64,000 nucleotides of DNA from Centrapalus pauciflorus (Eukaryota > Streptophyta > Magnoliopsida > Asterales > Asteraceae), in the NCBI GenBank assembly GCA_020465985.1, contig JAANYP010007127.1, forward strand, positions 372,001 through 436,000. The letters run 5' to 3'. The notes under the pieces are model-generated. The model saw only the letters and a list, made by a program, of their open reading frames with translations. It was not told the DNA's origin and did no database searches. Below are positions 45,205-56,772 of this stretch, one piece after another. A program made the position numbers and the translations under genes. The number at the start of each line of letters is the position of its first letter. The stretch's first letter is position 1.

Positions 45205-47924
45205 TCACTGGTGAGTATACTGCAAAACATGACCAATCATTCGCATCTCGAATCTCTTCACCGCTCCGGCCGCCTCCCTCATGGTGGTGTCCACCACGTA
45301 CGGCGTTTTGTCGACGTACATTTCCGTCACGTTCACGAGTTGCCGACACGGCTCTCGTCTCTCTGATATTGTCCCGTGGTAATGGTAGTACATGATCTTC
45401 CCTTCCGTCTTGTGTGTCGTTTTCCCGACTATGTTTTGCGACATATGTACCCCGGTTGCAAATACGTTCCGGGGTTGAATCACGTATTTCCGGTCTCTCC
45501 GTATTCCTCTTTTCGTATCCCGGTATACTAGCTTCTCCATACCCCATTTTCTGTACGTAAAACAAATAACAATCGTTATGTGTAAACCGAAAACAAAAGA
45601 AACGACGTAATCATTAAAACGCGAAATAAGGTTCACAACAGAACAAAATGCCACCAACCGTGGTCGCATTCGGGCCCGAAAGAGAACAATCTTTAACGAA
45701 CACCATGTGAATCGAAACACGCGTAAATCCAAAAACGAAAACTAACCCATCATCAATTGATTGATGCAATACGACACATTCAATCGAATGTTTACGTTAC
45801 CCGACTCTTAATTCAACGATCTTTAACGAAAATAACATACTTTCGATCGTCTTCTTTCGTTGTTTATCGATTCTCGGATTCAAATCGATTCAAAAAACCC
45901 AAAATTCATCCGACATTTTGATTAATTAAAGCTTAATTACTTATTATTCGCATACTAAATTCTAGTGATGCAAACTAAATAAAAAACTGTCAATTTCAGA
46001 TCTATACTCACAAGTTTTTCAATCTAAATTTATGCAAAAAGGCAATCAATTATTAGATTAATAACCCATATGAGCTGTCAAACAATGGTCAAGCATAAAT
46101 CTATGTTCCATTCGGTGATGAATCGAACCAGATTCCAAAATTAAACAACTAATAAATCAATATTAAAAGTTAACAACCTATTTGTTAAAATTATAAATAA
46201 ATTATCATAAAAGATAAAAATTAATCATAGAAAATAAAATAATAAATTACTAATTACTCCAATTAATAAATTTTGAAATCGGTGACCCTGAAAAGGTAAA
46301 AATAGATTATTATAATCAGTAAACAAGTATGAATTTTTAACAAACTAAGGTTGTTGTTATTCTTATAACTAAGTAATTAATCCAAAGTTCATTGCTAAAA
46401 TTTGCAGAAAACTATTAAGGAATTAAAAAAACTTGAATTCGATAATCCTAAAAATTCATGGGACGTTTGATTCGTGGTTTTTTTTTTTAGATTCATTAGG
46501 ATTTTCAATTAATATAATATAAATTCTTTATCAAATCCCCATGAATGAAAAGTTGCAAATATGTAAATATTTTGACAGCAAATCCCACGAAAAATAAACT
46601 GCGAATCAACGCCCAAAGATTATTGTCATAATCGGTAAACTTGTAATTGCTAATGTTAACAAACTATGCTTCTATTTCCCATGATTAACTCAAAGTTAAT
46701 TGTTAAAATTCGCAAAAAAAAAAGGAAGGATACCGATGCGTACCTGTAAACTTTTCCGGCATTATCATCGAGGTAGCAAAGCTTGTTAGACATGGTTCTC
46801 TGTTCAATGGTGAACTGTGTGTACTCCGACAATGAATCGGTAACGGTTTTAATGGTGGAATTCGCCGGAACAAAAATGAATTCATCGACGTCGAAGAAAA
46901 ACATCCATTTCGTCATGAATCGATATCTATGTAAACAATCATTCACAATTAAGAACTGATTATGATAATATCCATCAAATCTCTCTTCCTCTTTTACATC
47001 CTGTAAACTCACGTAACCTTTCTCAATCCACGGCCGTAAAACCTCCATTACTTCCGGATGAACACCGCCGGCGTCGTAAATTATGAAATGAGACTTCTCG
47101 CCGAAGAAATTCGCATGGTAAGCTATCCATTCACGAATTCTCTGTGGACTTAAACCGCCGTAAAGCGGTGAGCCACAGTATAAGTAATCGTACTTCGCCG
47201 GTGACGTGAATTGGAATAGATCTAAGCTTCCAGGAGCTTCTGTTAATGCTTCGATAATGTCTGTTAGGTTGAAATTTGAGTCGCCACCGCCGGAAGTTGA
47301 GGCGTGGAGGAGTAATTTTCCACCGGAGCCGTCGTGACCTACAGGAAACGGAAACGTACAGTTGACGACGACGACGGTGTATACACGGCCGTAGCCCCAA
47401 TCCGGTAGGATTTTGTAACCGGAAACGGTGATATTTTCGTGATTTCGATTTTCCGTTTCGTTGTGTGGAATCCATTGACACATATAACTAGGTTTTGAAA
47501 ACAGATGTAAAGGTTTAGAAGAAAGTCCGACGACGGCGAACGTGTCGCCACCGCCTCTATACGCCGACATTAGTATAAAATTATACGCGGCGGTACCATA
47601 TCCATTAAAATTCCTCTTAATTACACCATTATCACCGACCACATCTTCCAGTTTCTTATTTTGTTGAACTGCTGGTGGTGTTGTGGTGGTGATAAGTTGT
47701 TCGACGGCTGACGATGACGGTGGTGGGAAGTCGGCGCAGCGTCGGAGATCTTGAAGAGAAGAAGGGAAGAATTGAAAGAGAGTGATCAGTGAACAGAGAA
47801 ACAAAACTGTAGATAGTAATAATTTAAGCTCAGCAGGACAATTCCAAACAACTCCAATGAACATCTTCTTGTTATTACTATCTTTATGATTTGAGAACTG
47901 AATCTGATCGTTTAATTTCGCCAT
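45205..47924 (-). CDS. Galactan beta-1,4-galactosyltransferase, GT92 (GALS-like)
   Basis: Two exons, 47924-46744 and 45550-45205, join with GT-AG borders (phase 2) to 508 codons, close to known plant GALS proteins. The start at 47924 gives a short cytosolic N-terminus and one membrane span at about 33-53 (LKLLLSTVLFLCSLITLFQFF), as expected of a type II Golgi enzyme. The lumenal part is a DUF23/GT92 domain with FVIYDAGGV-like FIIYDAGG, a probable DXD metal site DVD at 345-347 in MFFFDVDEF, and in exon 2 the blocks KWGMEKLVYRD and MYYHYHGT. The family transfers galactose from UDP-Gal onto beta-1,4-galactan side chains of pectic rhamnogalacturonan I. All motifs look intact. Which GALS paralogue it is cannot be told. 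The 1193-bp intron (45551-46743) is AT-rich with no visible insertion. Confidence 0.9.
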
Positions 47925-48413
47925 TTTTGCAGAAATTGAAGATGAAGAAACGAAGAACAGAGAAGAGTGTTAAGCAAGCACCATCATACATCCATACACA
48001 CACTAGAAAAGCAAAAAAAGTGTGTTTGTGTGAACTGTGAAGGGTATGGTAGGCTAGAAAGAAATAAAAGGAAGAAAGAATAGTATTAATCTGTTCGAGA
48101 AATTGCTCAAAATAACAATCAAGTTTATTCTTATTATAATAATCTTGTAGACTTTCTATCAAAAAATGGAATCATAGCCTTTGTTTATTTTCGATTTTAG
48201 TATTTAATCGGTAAACAATAAAAGTTAACTGATAAAAAAAAAGATACACATAGTGTTTATTGTTTGAAATAATAACCTACTTTTTATTTTATTTTTTCTT
48301 ATTGTGACAATCGATTATATTTTTTACCATTTAAAAATTGTTTGAAATAATAAGCTACTTAATGTTTTTATAATTAAATGTGAAAATAACATGTGACATC
48401 ATATGTTCTTATT

Positions 48414-48416
<3 letters not shown>
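47925..48416 (-). promoter_or_regulatory. 5' flank of the GALS-like gene
   Basis: Upstream sequence in gene sense includes CACA-rich and AGAAGAA-rich stretches compatible with a 5' UTR (about 47925-48060). It then becomes AT-rich. No specific promoter element can be assigned with confidence. Confidence 0.35.

Positions 48417-48467
<51 letters not shown>
48417..48467. repeat. (TA)n microsatellite
   Basis: About 50 bp of uninterrupted TA dinucleotides. The region 48468-49570 is AT-rich intergenic DNA with no recognisable gene. Confidence 0.95.
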
Positions 48468-48469
<2 letters not shown>

Positions 48470-49807
48470 TTCATAAAAGTATAAAAAATACTTTTAGTTG
48501 CTAAAATAATTTTAACATATATTTAACTTTTTAATAATGTTGGAATGAATAAAATTTAAACAAATGACAAATAAAATAGAACATGCTACATTGCTACAAA
48601 TAAAATGAAAAAGAATTATAATACTGATATGTGATTTTGCTATTTATTTAAATATACTGTTGAAAACTAATATTTTACATATTTCTACTATCAAATAAAC
48701 GAAAAACAGAAAATTAATAAAACATGAATGTGTGTGTGCTTATACATATATTAATAAAAACATTGTAAATTAGTTTTTTAAATATTTTTTTATTTAGGAT
48801 TGGTTATATTAACAAAATACAAATAAAAAGTACAAATTTTATAACATAAACAGCTAAGTATTTATAACAATCAAAATCATTTGAATTATCTAATAAACTC
48901 ATTGTCAAATTATATATTATTTGTTATATATATAACTTGATGGATGAATCTCATCCATCTTGATGTAATGCATGAACAATTCAAAATCTAGTTATTATTA
49001 AACTGAAATGGAATTTGAAGAAAAAGAGTCGTTTATTTAAAATTTTAGTGACAGTATTTAGTGATATCAACAATTTGTTTATATTATTATAATTGAAACA
49101 GTTTTAGAAATATCGAGTTATTAACACCCGTGCGTTGCTGCAGGGTAAAAATATTAATTAAAAAAATAAATTTAAAAGCAAATGAACAAAAATATTTTTC
49201 AAGCAATTCAAATAACGAAACACAACTGAATAAGGATCAAAGAGTGAAATTGAAAAGGTGATATAGATTCAAGAAGCAAGACAAATGATACTGTTAGTTG
49301 GTTCTTATCATTGGTTTCTAGATTTTGCAATATTAAAATTAAAAACAATGACTTATTAAATTGGATCGAAACCAGATTTAATCAACTAAATATTCATACC
49401 CATAATTTGAACATTTGACATTGATTAGATTTGATCATCAGTTTACTTTGTTGGTTTTATGATCAAATCAAATAAATTTATAACGGTAATGTCTCTAATA
49501 CATTGATTAGGGTTGGTCAACGGTATAATAGTAGTGTTCAATGTTATACATTATCATATTTAATACAAAAATCTAAAAATTAAATAGTTACATTTTAATT
49601 ATAAAGCAATTTCATTAAAATTTTGTATCGTGCATTTGAATTATAAAGTCTTTTTCATACAATTAAATATAACATAATAGTTTCAAAAGACAACTCTGAA
49701 ATAAGTATAATTAAAATCATAATTTTAATTGTGTAAGAAAATTTTGTAATAATAAATGTTAAAATAGGACTAAACAAAATCTTATTAAAATAAAAGGGCT
49801 AAATAAA

Positions 49808-51419
49808 GAGAAAATTACTGATTTGGTCCTTGTGGTTTGTCCATTGTTGCTGGTTTGGTCCTTAAGATCAAAAATTACTCCGTTGGTCCTTATGATTGTA
49901 TTTTTGTTTCATGGAAGGTCCTTTTGAGAAACGGCCGTTAAGTATCAATGTTAGTGAAAGGGTATTTTAGTCCTTTACCTACTCTCTCTTCGGATCTTCA
50001 TCCTCATCTTTCATTGCCTTAATCAAATGTAGTAAACCTAATCTCAAAATTCACCCAAGATCTTCAAGGATTTCTTCCTTTACTGTATCTGCTGTCATTG
50101 CCAAGGAAGAAAAGGAAGCTGTTTCCACCGATTGCTTTAATTTCAAGGCATATATGGTGGAGAAGGCAATTTCCGTTAACAAAGCGCTTGATCAATCCAT
50201 TTATATTAAAACTCCACCCACAATCCATGAAGCTATGCGTTACTCTCTTCTCGCCGGCGGCAAGCGTGTCAGACCCATCCTATGCATCGCTGCCTGCGAG
50301 CTCGTCGGAGGAGATGAATCTACAGCTATGCCGGCCACATGCGCCGTTGAAATGATACACACCATGTCCTTGATATAGCTTCAACAGGTGCAAAAGGCAT
50401 CGGACTTGAACAGCTTGAATTCATCCACATACACAAGACGGCGACGCTGTTGGAGGCAGCCATCGTGTTAGGGACTATATTGGGTGGTGGGAGTGAGACC
50501 CAGGTGGAAAAATTGAGGAAATTCGCGAGGTGTATTGGATTACTGTTTCAGGTGGTGGATGATATACTGGATGTGACAAAGTCGTCGGAGGAAGACCGCC
50601 GGGAAAGATTTGATGACGGATAAAATAACGGACCCAAAACTGATGGGTTTGGAGAAGTCACGGTAGTTTGCGGAGGAGTTGTTGGAGGAGGCTAAACAGC
50701 AGCTAGAAGGGTTCGACTCGAACACGGCGGTGGCATCACTGGTTGCTCTAGCAGAGTACATAGCTAACAGGCAAAACTGAATGCATTGTATTCGGAAACT
50801 GATGTTTCCTATCTCCGCCGTGAACCCATGATGTAAAATTGGTTGGTTACTGGCTGAAAGCTCATAGCAAAATAGATTTCTTTATATATACACTAACTTT
50901 GGCTTTTACGAAGATATAATCATATGTTATTTCGCTTTCATGAAAAAGCGAAAGTATCGCGCTATCAGTTATTGGCTTGCGCCTACAATCAAGATTCAAG
51001 ACCACCTTCCATAACAGTATTTGTATTCAAATGAAACTTGTAGATTAAGCATATATCATGTCGATTTTAACGGGCTCCCATGATTACATTTAAAACCTAG
51101 TTCAATTGTAGCATTATGATGCTTTACAGGATCCTATGAAGAGATTATATATGTCTGTAAGTTGCATAACTTCATTGAACGGAAGAGCTTGGTTAGAAAA
51201 AATAGGCTAGGTTATTTATTAGAAAGAAGGGTGAGGAGAGAGAGTAGGTAAAAGACTAAAATACCCTTTCACTAACATTGATACTTAACGGCCGTTTCTC
51301 AAAAGGACCTTCCATGAAACAAAAATACAATCATAAGGACCAACGGAGTAATTTTTGATCTTAAAGGACCAAACCAGCAACAATGGACAAACCACAGGGA
51401 CCAAATCAGTAATTTTCTC
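49808..51419. mobile_element. Pack-MULE carrying a GGPP synthase fragment
   Basis: The terminal inverted repeats are about 182 bp long (49808-49989 and about 51238-51419) and differ by two substitutions and one single-base indel. They begin GAGAAAATTACTGATTTGGT. A perfect 10-bp duplication GCTAAATAAA flanks the element (49798-49807, 51420-51429). Long terminal repeats, 9-10-bp duplications and a captured host gene inside define a Pack-MULE. No transposase is present. Confidence 0.9.
49985..50780 (+). pseudogene. Geranylgeranyl diphosphate synthase pseudogene
   Basis: The captured copy starts inside the plastid transit peptide with no ATG, reads SSFTVSAVIAKEEKEAVS, then matches the GGPPS core (IHEAMRYSLLAGGKRVRPIL, CIAACELVGGDES, CAVEMIHTMSLI). 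At about 50372 it jumps to IASTGAKGIGLEQ, deleting an estimated 80-90 residues that include the first aspartate-rich motif (DDxxD) needed for catalysis. The second motif is present as VVDDILD near 50555. A frameshift follows near 50590, then a TAG near 50666. The C-terminus ends ...EYIANRQN with TGA at 50778. Intact enzymes make C20 diphosphate for carotenoids, chlorophyll and gibberellins in plastids. This copy cannot. The absence of introns is uninformative because plant GGPPS genes are commonly intronless. Confidence 0.88.
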
Positions 51420-51959
51420 GCTAAATAAAAGATAACGTTAAGATAACGACGTGTTATGAAAAATTAAATTTAAAATAGAAAAAGAACGAAAAATGTCATT
51501 GGCTTACTCCATGCATTTGAATAATAAAGTTTTTTTTCATACAATTAAATATAACTTCACACATAAGTCTAACTAAAATCATAACTTTAAGTGTAATAAA
51601 ATATTGTAATAATAAATGTTAAAATAAGAGTAAAATAAAAGGGCTAAATAAAAGATAACGCTAAGATAATGATGTGTTATGAAAAATTAAATCTAAAATA
51701 AAAAAAAGAAAAAATGCTATCGGCTTACTCCATCCATTTGAATATGAAGTCTTTTTCATACAAATAAACATAACTACAAACATAAATATAATTTTAAGTG
51801 TGTAATAAAATATTGTAATAACAAATTTTAAAATAGGAGTAAACAAAAATTTATTAAAATAAAAGGGCTAAATAAAAGATAACTCTAAGATAAGGGTGTG
51901 TTACGAAAAATTGAAATTAAAAAAAAAAAGGAAAAACACGCCATTGAAGGAGTGGATAT

Positions 51960-51964
<5 letters not shown>

Positions 51965-52037
<73 letters not shown>
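51965..52037. repeat. (AT)n microsatellite
   Basis: About 70 bp of AT dinucleotides at the end of the 223-bp repeat array. 52038-52270 is AT-rich and non-coding. Confidence 0.95.
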
Positions 52038-52043
<6 letters not shown>

Positions 52044-53541
52044 GTTATGCATGAAAATATTATGATGAATTAAATGAAAAGGAGAAAAAATAAAATATTA
52101 TCTAAGAAGATAAACTTTTTGTAAGAGATTACATACTTTGCTTAATGATCGTTTTGACAATTAATTTTCATCTTCATTTTACTAATCATACATCTTCTTT
52201 TGATATGAGAGGTGAATTTAGTTTGATTACTAAGACTTAGGTCATTAATAAAAAAACATGTGAATAAAGGATTATTATAACATTCTTGATTTGAGACCGT
52301 TACGTGTGATTTCCTTATTAGTTAATTAATTTAATATTATTGAGTTGGTCCATATACGGATTGACATGTGAGTTAGGGCACGTGAAGTGGTCGTGTTAAT
52401 TTGGATGTTCGGGATAAAATTTTAATAAACGAATATATCTTTTTAATGAGATTCCGATGATATACACGGGTATTAATCGATAATGGGATCAGGATATCGG
52501 CTAGGATTGATTTTATACCGAAAATGTACACACACACACGTTTCCTTGACACTTTTCTTTCATTCCATCATTCTCCCAAACCAATTCATAAGGTGTGTGT
52601 GAGTTCTGATCTTCTGGACAACAACTCGAAGCCTAAATTGAAGCTAGAAACCTGTGTAATTCATCCTCAAGCCATCTTCTTCTTCTTCCTCCTCACTTGC
52701 CACCATCAATACAAGTAAGTTTAATATTCAAATTTCAAAATTGGTGGTGTTAATTGCTAAGAAATCGATTAGATTATATGTATGCATGTTTATGGAATAA
52801 TATGGTGGTACTGGAGGCCACCAAATCAATTGAAAATGGGTTTTTGAATAAAACACGTGGCTATAGTAATATAGAGTACCTATTCTAAGCTGACTGACCT
52901 CGATCTCGTTCGCGCTCATGTGGTCGCGGGGCACGAAGGGGTTGAGGCTGTCGAGGGCCGAGCTTGGGCGAGTATTGGCGCGATGAGAGAGCTCGGACGA
53001 GCACGAAGAGTGCGGCTGAGGTGGGATCGCGACCGCGATCGGGTCAGCAAGGCCATGATGTCAGCGCCACCGCGGTGGGTTGACCTTGACCGCGATCAAC
53101 GTCCAGTGGGCTTAAATTCTAGTTTGGGCTATTTGATCGAGTTTTAGCTATTGTGTGTGGGTCTAGGCTATTGGACGAGACTATTACGTGATATTAGTTG
53201 TTAACTGTGTTATTTAGGGTCACAGACGGATTCAGGATTGTGACGGGGACGGGGTTAGGGATCCGAGGACTCGTTAGATCTCTATCAGGTGAGATGTAAA
53301 CATTTTTATGAGATGCACGTTAGACTCTATTTTTTATTTATGTTCTAGCATGATTATCGGGTATTACATGCGACTTGGGCATTTAATGGGTTATCGAGAT
53401 TATTTTTATCTAATCATGTTAGTTTATATTGTGTAATTGTATTTTATACTTATGAGATCTCGTGATACTATTTTATGGTGTTACATGGGGATGTGCATTG
53501 TGATTACTGTGATAAATGGTATGGTTGGGACATGGTCAGTT

Positions 53542-53897
53542 AGCTCCCGACCCTTATTGGGGACCTGAGACTGCTTTGTGTTGTCGCGGGGACCACGTGC
53601 GTAGGAGGGGGATCCCACTAGAATTCCTATTATGCAGGGACGATCATCGCTGGGACAGATATCATAATACCAGTTTAGCATGAAACGCTAAACTATATTA
53701 TCGGGGTTTGTGCTTTAACTAACTTGCATTCTCACTAACTAATTTAGCTAACTTCTTTTCCGTAACTTGTGCATGTCAAGGACTCAGGGGAGCGATAGTC
53801 GGTTTGCTCTACCTAAGTAGACTCCACCTAATATTTCAGATCGAGGACATTAGCTACTTTATTTAAGGTCGACACCTTTTGTGGTGGTTTGTAATTG
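53542..53897 (+). repeat. Direct repeat A within the solo LTR
   Basis: This 356-bp block (AGCTCCCGACCCTTATTGGGG ... GTGGTGGTTTGTAATT) recurs in diverged form at 54516-54849 with several indels. About 600 bp of unrelated AT-rich sequence separates the copies. Confidence 0.8.
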
Positions 53898-54515
53898 AAA
53901 GACCCTTACAACTAAAATAAATGTTTCAACTATAATCACAATAATTAGATAGTAATACTTGCGAATTTACGATCGAATTAATTTTTTTCAATAATACATA
54001 TATTATCAACGTGATTCAACTCACTTTGTTTTATAAATCCAACAAAGTGTGTCGAATCACGGATCATAGTTTCATCAAGTGTCCTATCACCAATTTCATG
54101 TAAAGTTAGCTAAGAGTGGTTGAACCCTAATACATGTATTCAAAGTTTAGGAAGTCTTCTAACAATCCCTTCCCCAAAAGTTGTACATAAAAATTTCAAA
54201 AGTATGTACCAAAATGTGGAGGCCCAATTAAATGCCTCAAGATGGTATGTCCTGATGGGAGGTAGCCAGACATTTTCCCTTATCGGAGCCTGTGAAATGA
54301 TTAACAACTAAAGGGTCAACAAAGTTGAGTGAGGTACTAGGATTTATAAAACAAAATGAATATTACATGCAAAGTGTCCAAAATAATACAACTAGCAATC
54401 ATATGACAATGCTCAATTGAGACTGAGAGCTAGTCCTCAATATGTTGCTCAATTTGCTGACTTAGAACTAGTCCAAGATATATTGCTCAATTTGCTACTT
54501 AGAGTTAGTTTTCAT

Positions 54516-54849
54516 AGCTCCCTACCCTTATTGGGGAACCGGGACTGCTTTGTGCAGTCTCGGGACCATGTGTGTGGCTATTATTGTAGGGATGATCATC
54601 GCTAGGACATATATCATAATATCGGTTTAGCAGGGAACGCTAAACTATTTTATCGGGTTTTGTACTTTAACTAACTTGCATTCTCACTAGCTAATTTAAC
54701 TAACTTATTTTCCTTAACCTGTGCATCTCAGGTGTTCAGGGGAGCGATAGTTGATATGCTGTATCTAAGTAGGCTCCACCTTCTACTTCAGATCGAAGAC
54801 GTTAGTTACCTTATTTAAGGTAGTCATCTTTTGTGATGGTTTGTAATTA
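54516..54849 (+). repeat. Direct repeat B within the solo LTR
   Basis: The diverged second copy of 53542-53897 retains CTTATTGGGGAACCGGGAC, AACTAACTTGCATTCTCACT and AGGGGAGCGATAGT. Its divergence indicates an old duplication. A shorter repeat (TTGCTCAATTTGCT) lies just upstream, near 54440-54500. Confidence 0.8.
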
Positions 54850-54865
54850 TACTTACTTCGGACAT

Positions 54866-55156
54866 AGAAAAGCTGAATTTCAGAAACAACTGTTGAGTAG
54901 TTTGAAATCAACTGAAGGCAATTACTACATCATCTCAAGACAATTGATCAAGGAAGAGATTTAAAAGCTATTCATGATCCAAGGGGGAGTGTGCTTACAA
55001 GAAAAGAGAAGATCAGAATAGAAGAGATGTGAAGATCAGAGTGAGACAATAAAGAAGAAGATTCAGAGATCATAGAAAAGAAGAAGATTCAAGATAAGAA
55101 TTAACCTGAACAGAGTACTTTAAATGAAAAATTGTTTTCATCTCTAAGGGGGAGAT
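54866..55156 (+). repeat. Truncated 3' internal region of a preceding unit
   Basis: Matches 59838-60128 and ends in the polypurine tract AAGGGGGAGAT directly before the LTR start TGTTGGGTAC. Its left edge joins the solo LTR sequence at 54865 without a duplication. Confidence 0.75.
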
Positions 55157-55460
55157 TGTTGGGTACAATTATAAGTAGAGTTGAAAACAATATTTTGTAA
55201 TAGTTCAGGGGAATTTATTGTAAATACACAATAGTTATATTGTGTATATAAATAGAAGTAGTATTTCTATTTTGGAATAGATCGGACAGAATAGAAAAGA
55301 AATCGGACAGATCTAGAGAGAGAAGAAGATTGCTGTCCAAGATAGCCAAGAACTTAATGTAATATTTTTCTCTTTAATCATTCAATAGATTGTGTTTTGA
55401 TTGATAATTGTTCATATGAATTGTGTTATGTTGATGAATTGCTAGAAATATGAATTCACA
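55157..55460 (+). repeat. LTR (left) of the pol-less element
   Basis: TGTTGGGTAC...GAATTCACA. It has TATA-like and CAAT-like AT stretches around 55240. It is identical to 60129-60432 except GGA/GAT around 55277. Confidence 0.85.
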
Positions 55461-55462
55461 AT

Positions 55463-55474
55463 TGGTATCAGAGC
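55463..55474 (+). other. Primer-binding site of the pol-less element
   Basis: TGGTATCAGAGC lies two bases after the LTR end, complementary to initiator Met-tRNA. Confidence 0.9.
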
Positions 55475-55904
55475 CTAATATGGCTGAATTTGAGTGAATT
55501 TTGAATCTGAAATCGTTTTTTTAGAACACTGTTATATTCATTTTTTTTTTTGAAAATCCGAAAATCAATTGAGGATTTTGATTCTGTGGATGAAATGATC
55601 TGATATTTGGATCGAAGGTGCGAATTTTAAAGACGAATTCAATGATATAAGTATCAAATTTTTATTCCAAACACACAGAATTTAATTGAGAATTTTCAGA
55701 TTTTTTGAAAAAGTGTGTGTTCTTGAGGTTTTTGGTCGATTTTTGGTTTTTAATCAAGAATTAGCCAAAGTGATTTCACAAAAGTTGTTTCTGCTATTAA
55801 AACGAACCTTCGAAATCAATTTGAGGTCAATTCATGGATTTTTATTGAAAAAGTTTGAATCTGATCTTGTTTTTGTTGAAAAATGATAAAACTCGGGCAT
55901 AACT

Positions 55905-56445
55905 AAATTCATAGTGTCATTCGAGTTTTATAAAGAAGGCATTCGAGTTTTATGAAAGCTTTATTCGAGTTTTATTAAAGCTTTATTCGAGTTTTATGAA
56001 AGCTTTATTCGAGTTTTATTAAAGCTTTATTCGAGTTTTATTAAAGCTTTATTCGAGTTTTATGAAAGATTTATTCGAGTTTTATGAAGCTTATTTCGAG
56101 TTTGATAATACATTCATCGAGTTTCATGCCTTATGATTCGAGTTTTAAGCCTTAGTTATTCGAGTTTCATACTTCATTGACCGAGTTTCATAAAGCATTG
56201 ACCGAGTTTCACTTCTTTGTAATTCGAGTTGATTTCCATTTCATTCGAGTTTAACATAACTTCATTCGAGTTGCATATCATATCATTCGAGTTGCATATC
56301 ATATCATTCGAGTTTGATAATTCATCATTCGAGTTTGATCATTTATAGTTCGAGTTTCATCTTTCTTTGATCGAGTTTCAACCTTAATAATTCGAGTTTC
56401 ATCTCATATCATTCGAGTTTCATAATTCATTATTCGAGTTTTGAC
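55905..56445 (+). repeat. ATTCGAGTTT array in the 5' leader
   Basis: More than 20 copies of ATTCGAGTTT(T/C)AT occur. They are near-perfect 22-bp units (with AAAGCTTT) from about 55930 to 56080, then progressively more degenerate. The 22-bp period is not a multiple of three and stops occur in all frames, so it is not coding. It lies between primer site and gag, where packaging or translation signals of such elements reside. Confidence 0.85.
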
Positions 56446-56772
56446 TATTTGACCTTAGCTGCTTAAATTGGTCATAACTTTTGACTGGAACATCGTTAGA
56501 AGGCCTACCATACGTCAAATCGAAACTTGAAAAGAGATCTACATTTCTAGAACTAGGCATAGCCGGTTCGGTAAATTTTCGAGGCCCAATTCCACTCCAG
56601 AAAAAAGTTACGGGCATTTTTCTACAGAAAATCTAAAATTTCAACGTCAAAAAGTCATTTCAGAGCTGATTTTTCACAAGTTATCATTTGTAGATATAAT
56701 TCTCAAAGTTTTATCAGAATTCACTCATTTTTCCATAAAAGATCTTGGAAGTTCATTTTTCAGTAATTCATA

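Larger units (their letters stand above)
49575..51957. repeat. ~223-bp tandem repeat, interrupted by a Pack-MULE
   Basis: Units begin GGCTAAATAAAAGATAAC at about 49797 (interrupted), 51420, 51643 and 51867, a spacing of 223-224 bp. They share CATTTGAAT..TAAAGTCTTTTTCATACAA and TATTGTAATAATAAATGTTAAAATA blocks. Excluding the insertion at 49808-51419, about three units are recognisable. They are non-coding. Confidence 0.75.

Noticed and set aside
45164..45565. 133-codon frame on the minus strand overlapping GALS exon 2
   Set aside because: It is an out-of-frame shadow of exon 2 with no recognisable domain.
46656..46743. Extension of GALS exon 1 frame to give a 422-residue protein
   Set aside because: The frame runs past a good GT donor at 46743 into the intron. 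The spliced form restores the conserved C-terminal GT92 blocks and a normal family length.
52920..53147. Arg/Asp-rich 75-codon frame in a GC-rich patch
   Set aside because: The patch is palindromic (GCGATCGCG-like words) inside an LTR; the apparent protein is a by-product of base composition.
54866..55460. Reading the whole 595-bp direct repeat as the LTR of the pol-less element
   Set aside because: A polypurine tract followed by TGTTGGGTAC sits inside it at 55146-55157, and the unit does not start with TG. A 304-bp LTR preceded by internal sequence fits better.
55930..56445. Evenly spaced repeats resembling a CRISPR array
   Set aside because: The 22-bp units are contiguous degenerate repeats without unique spacers, in a plant retroelement leader with no cas genes.
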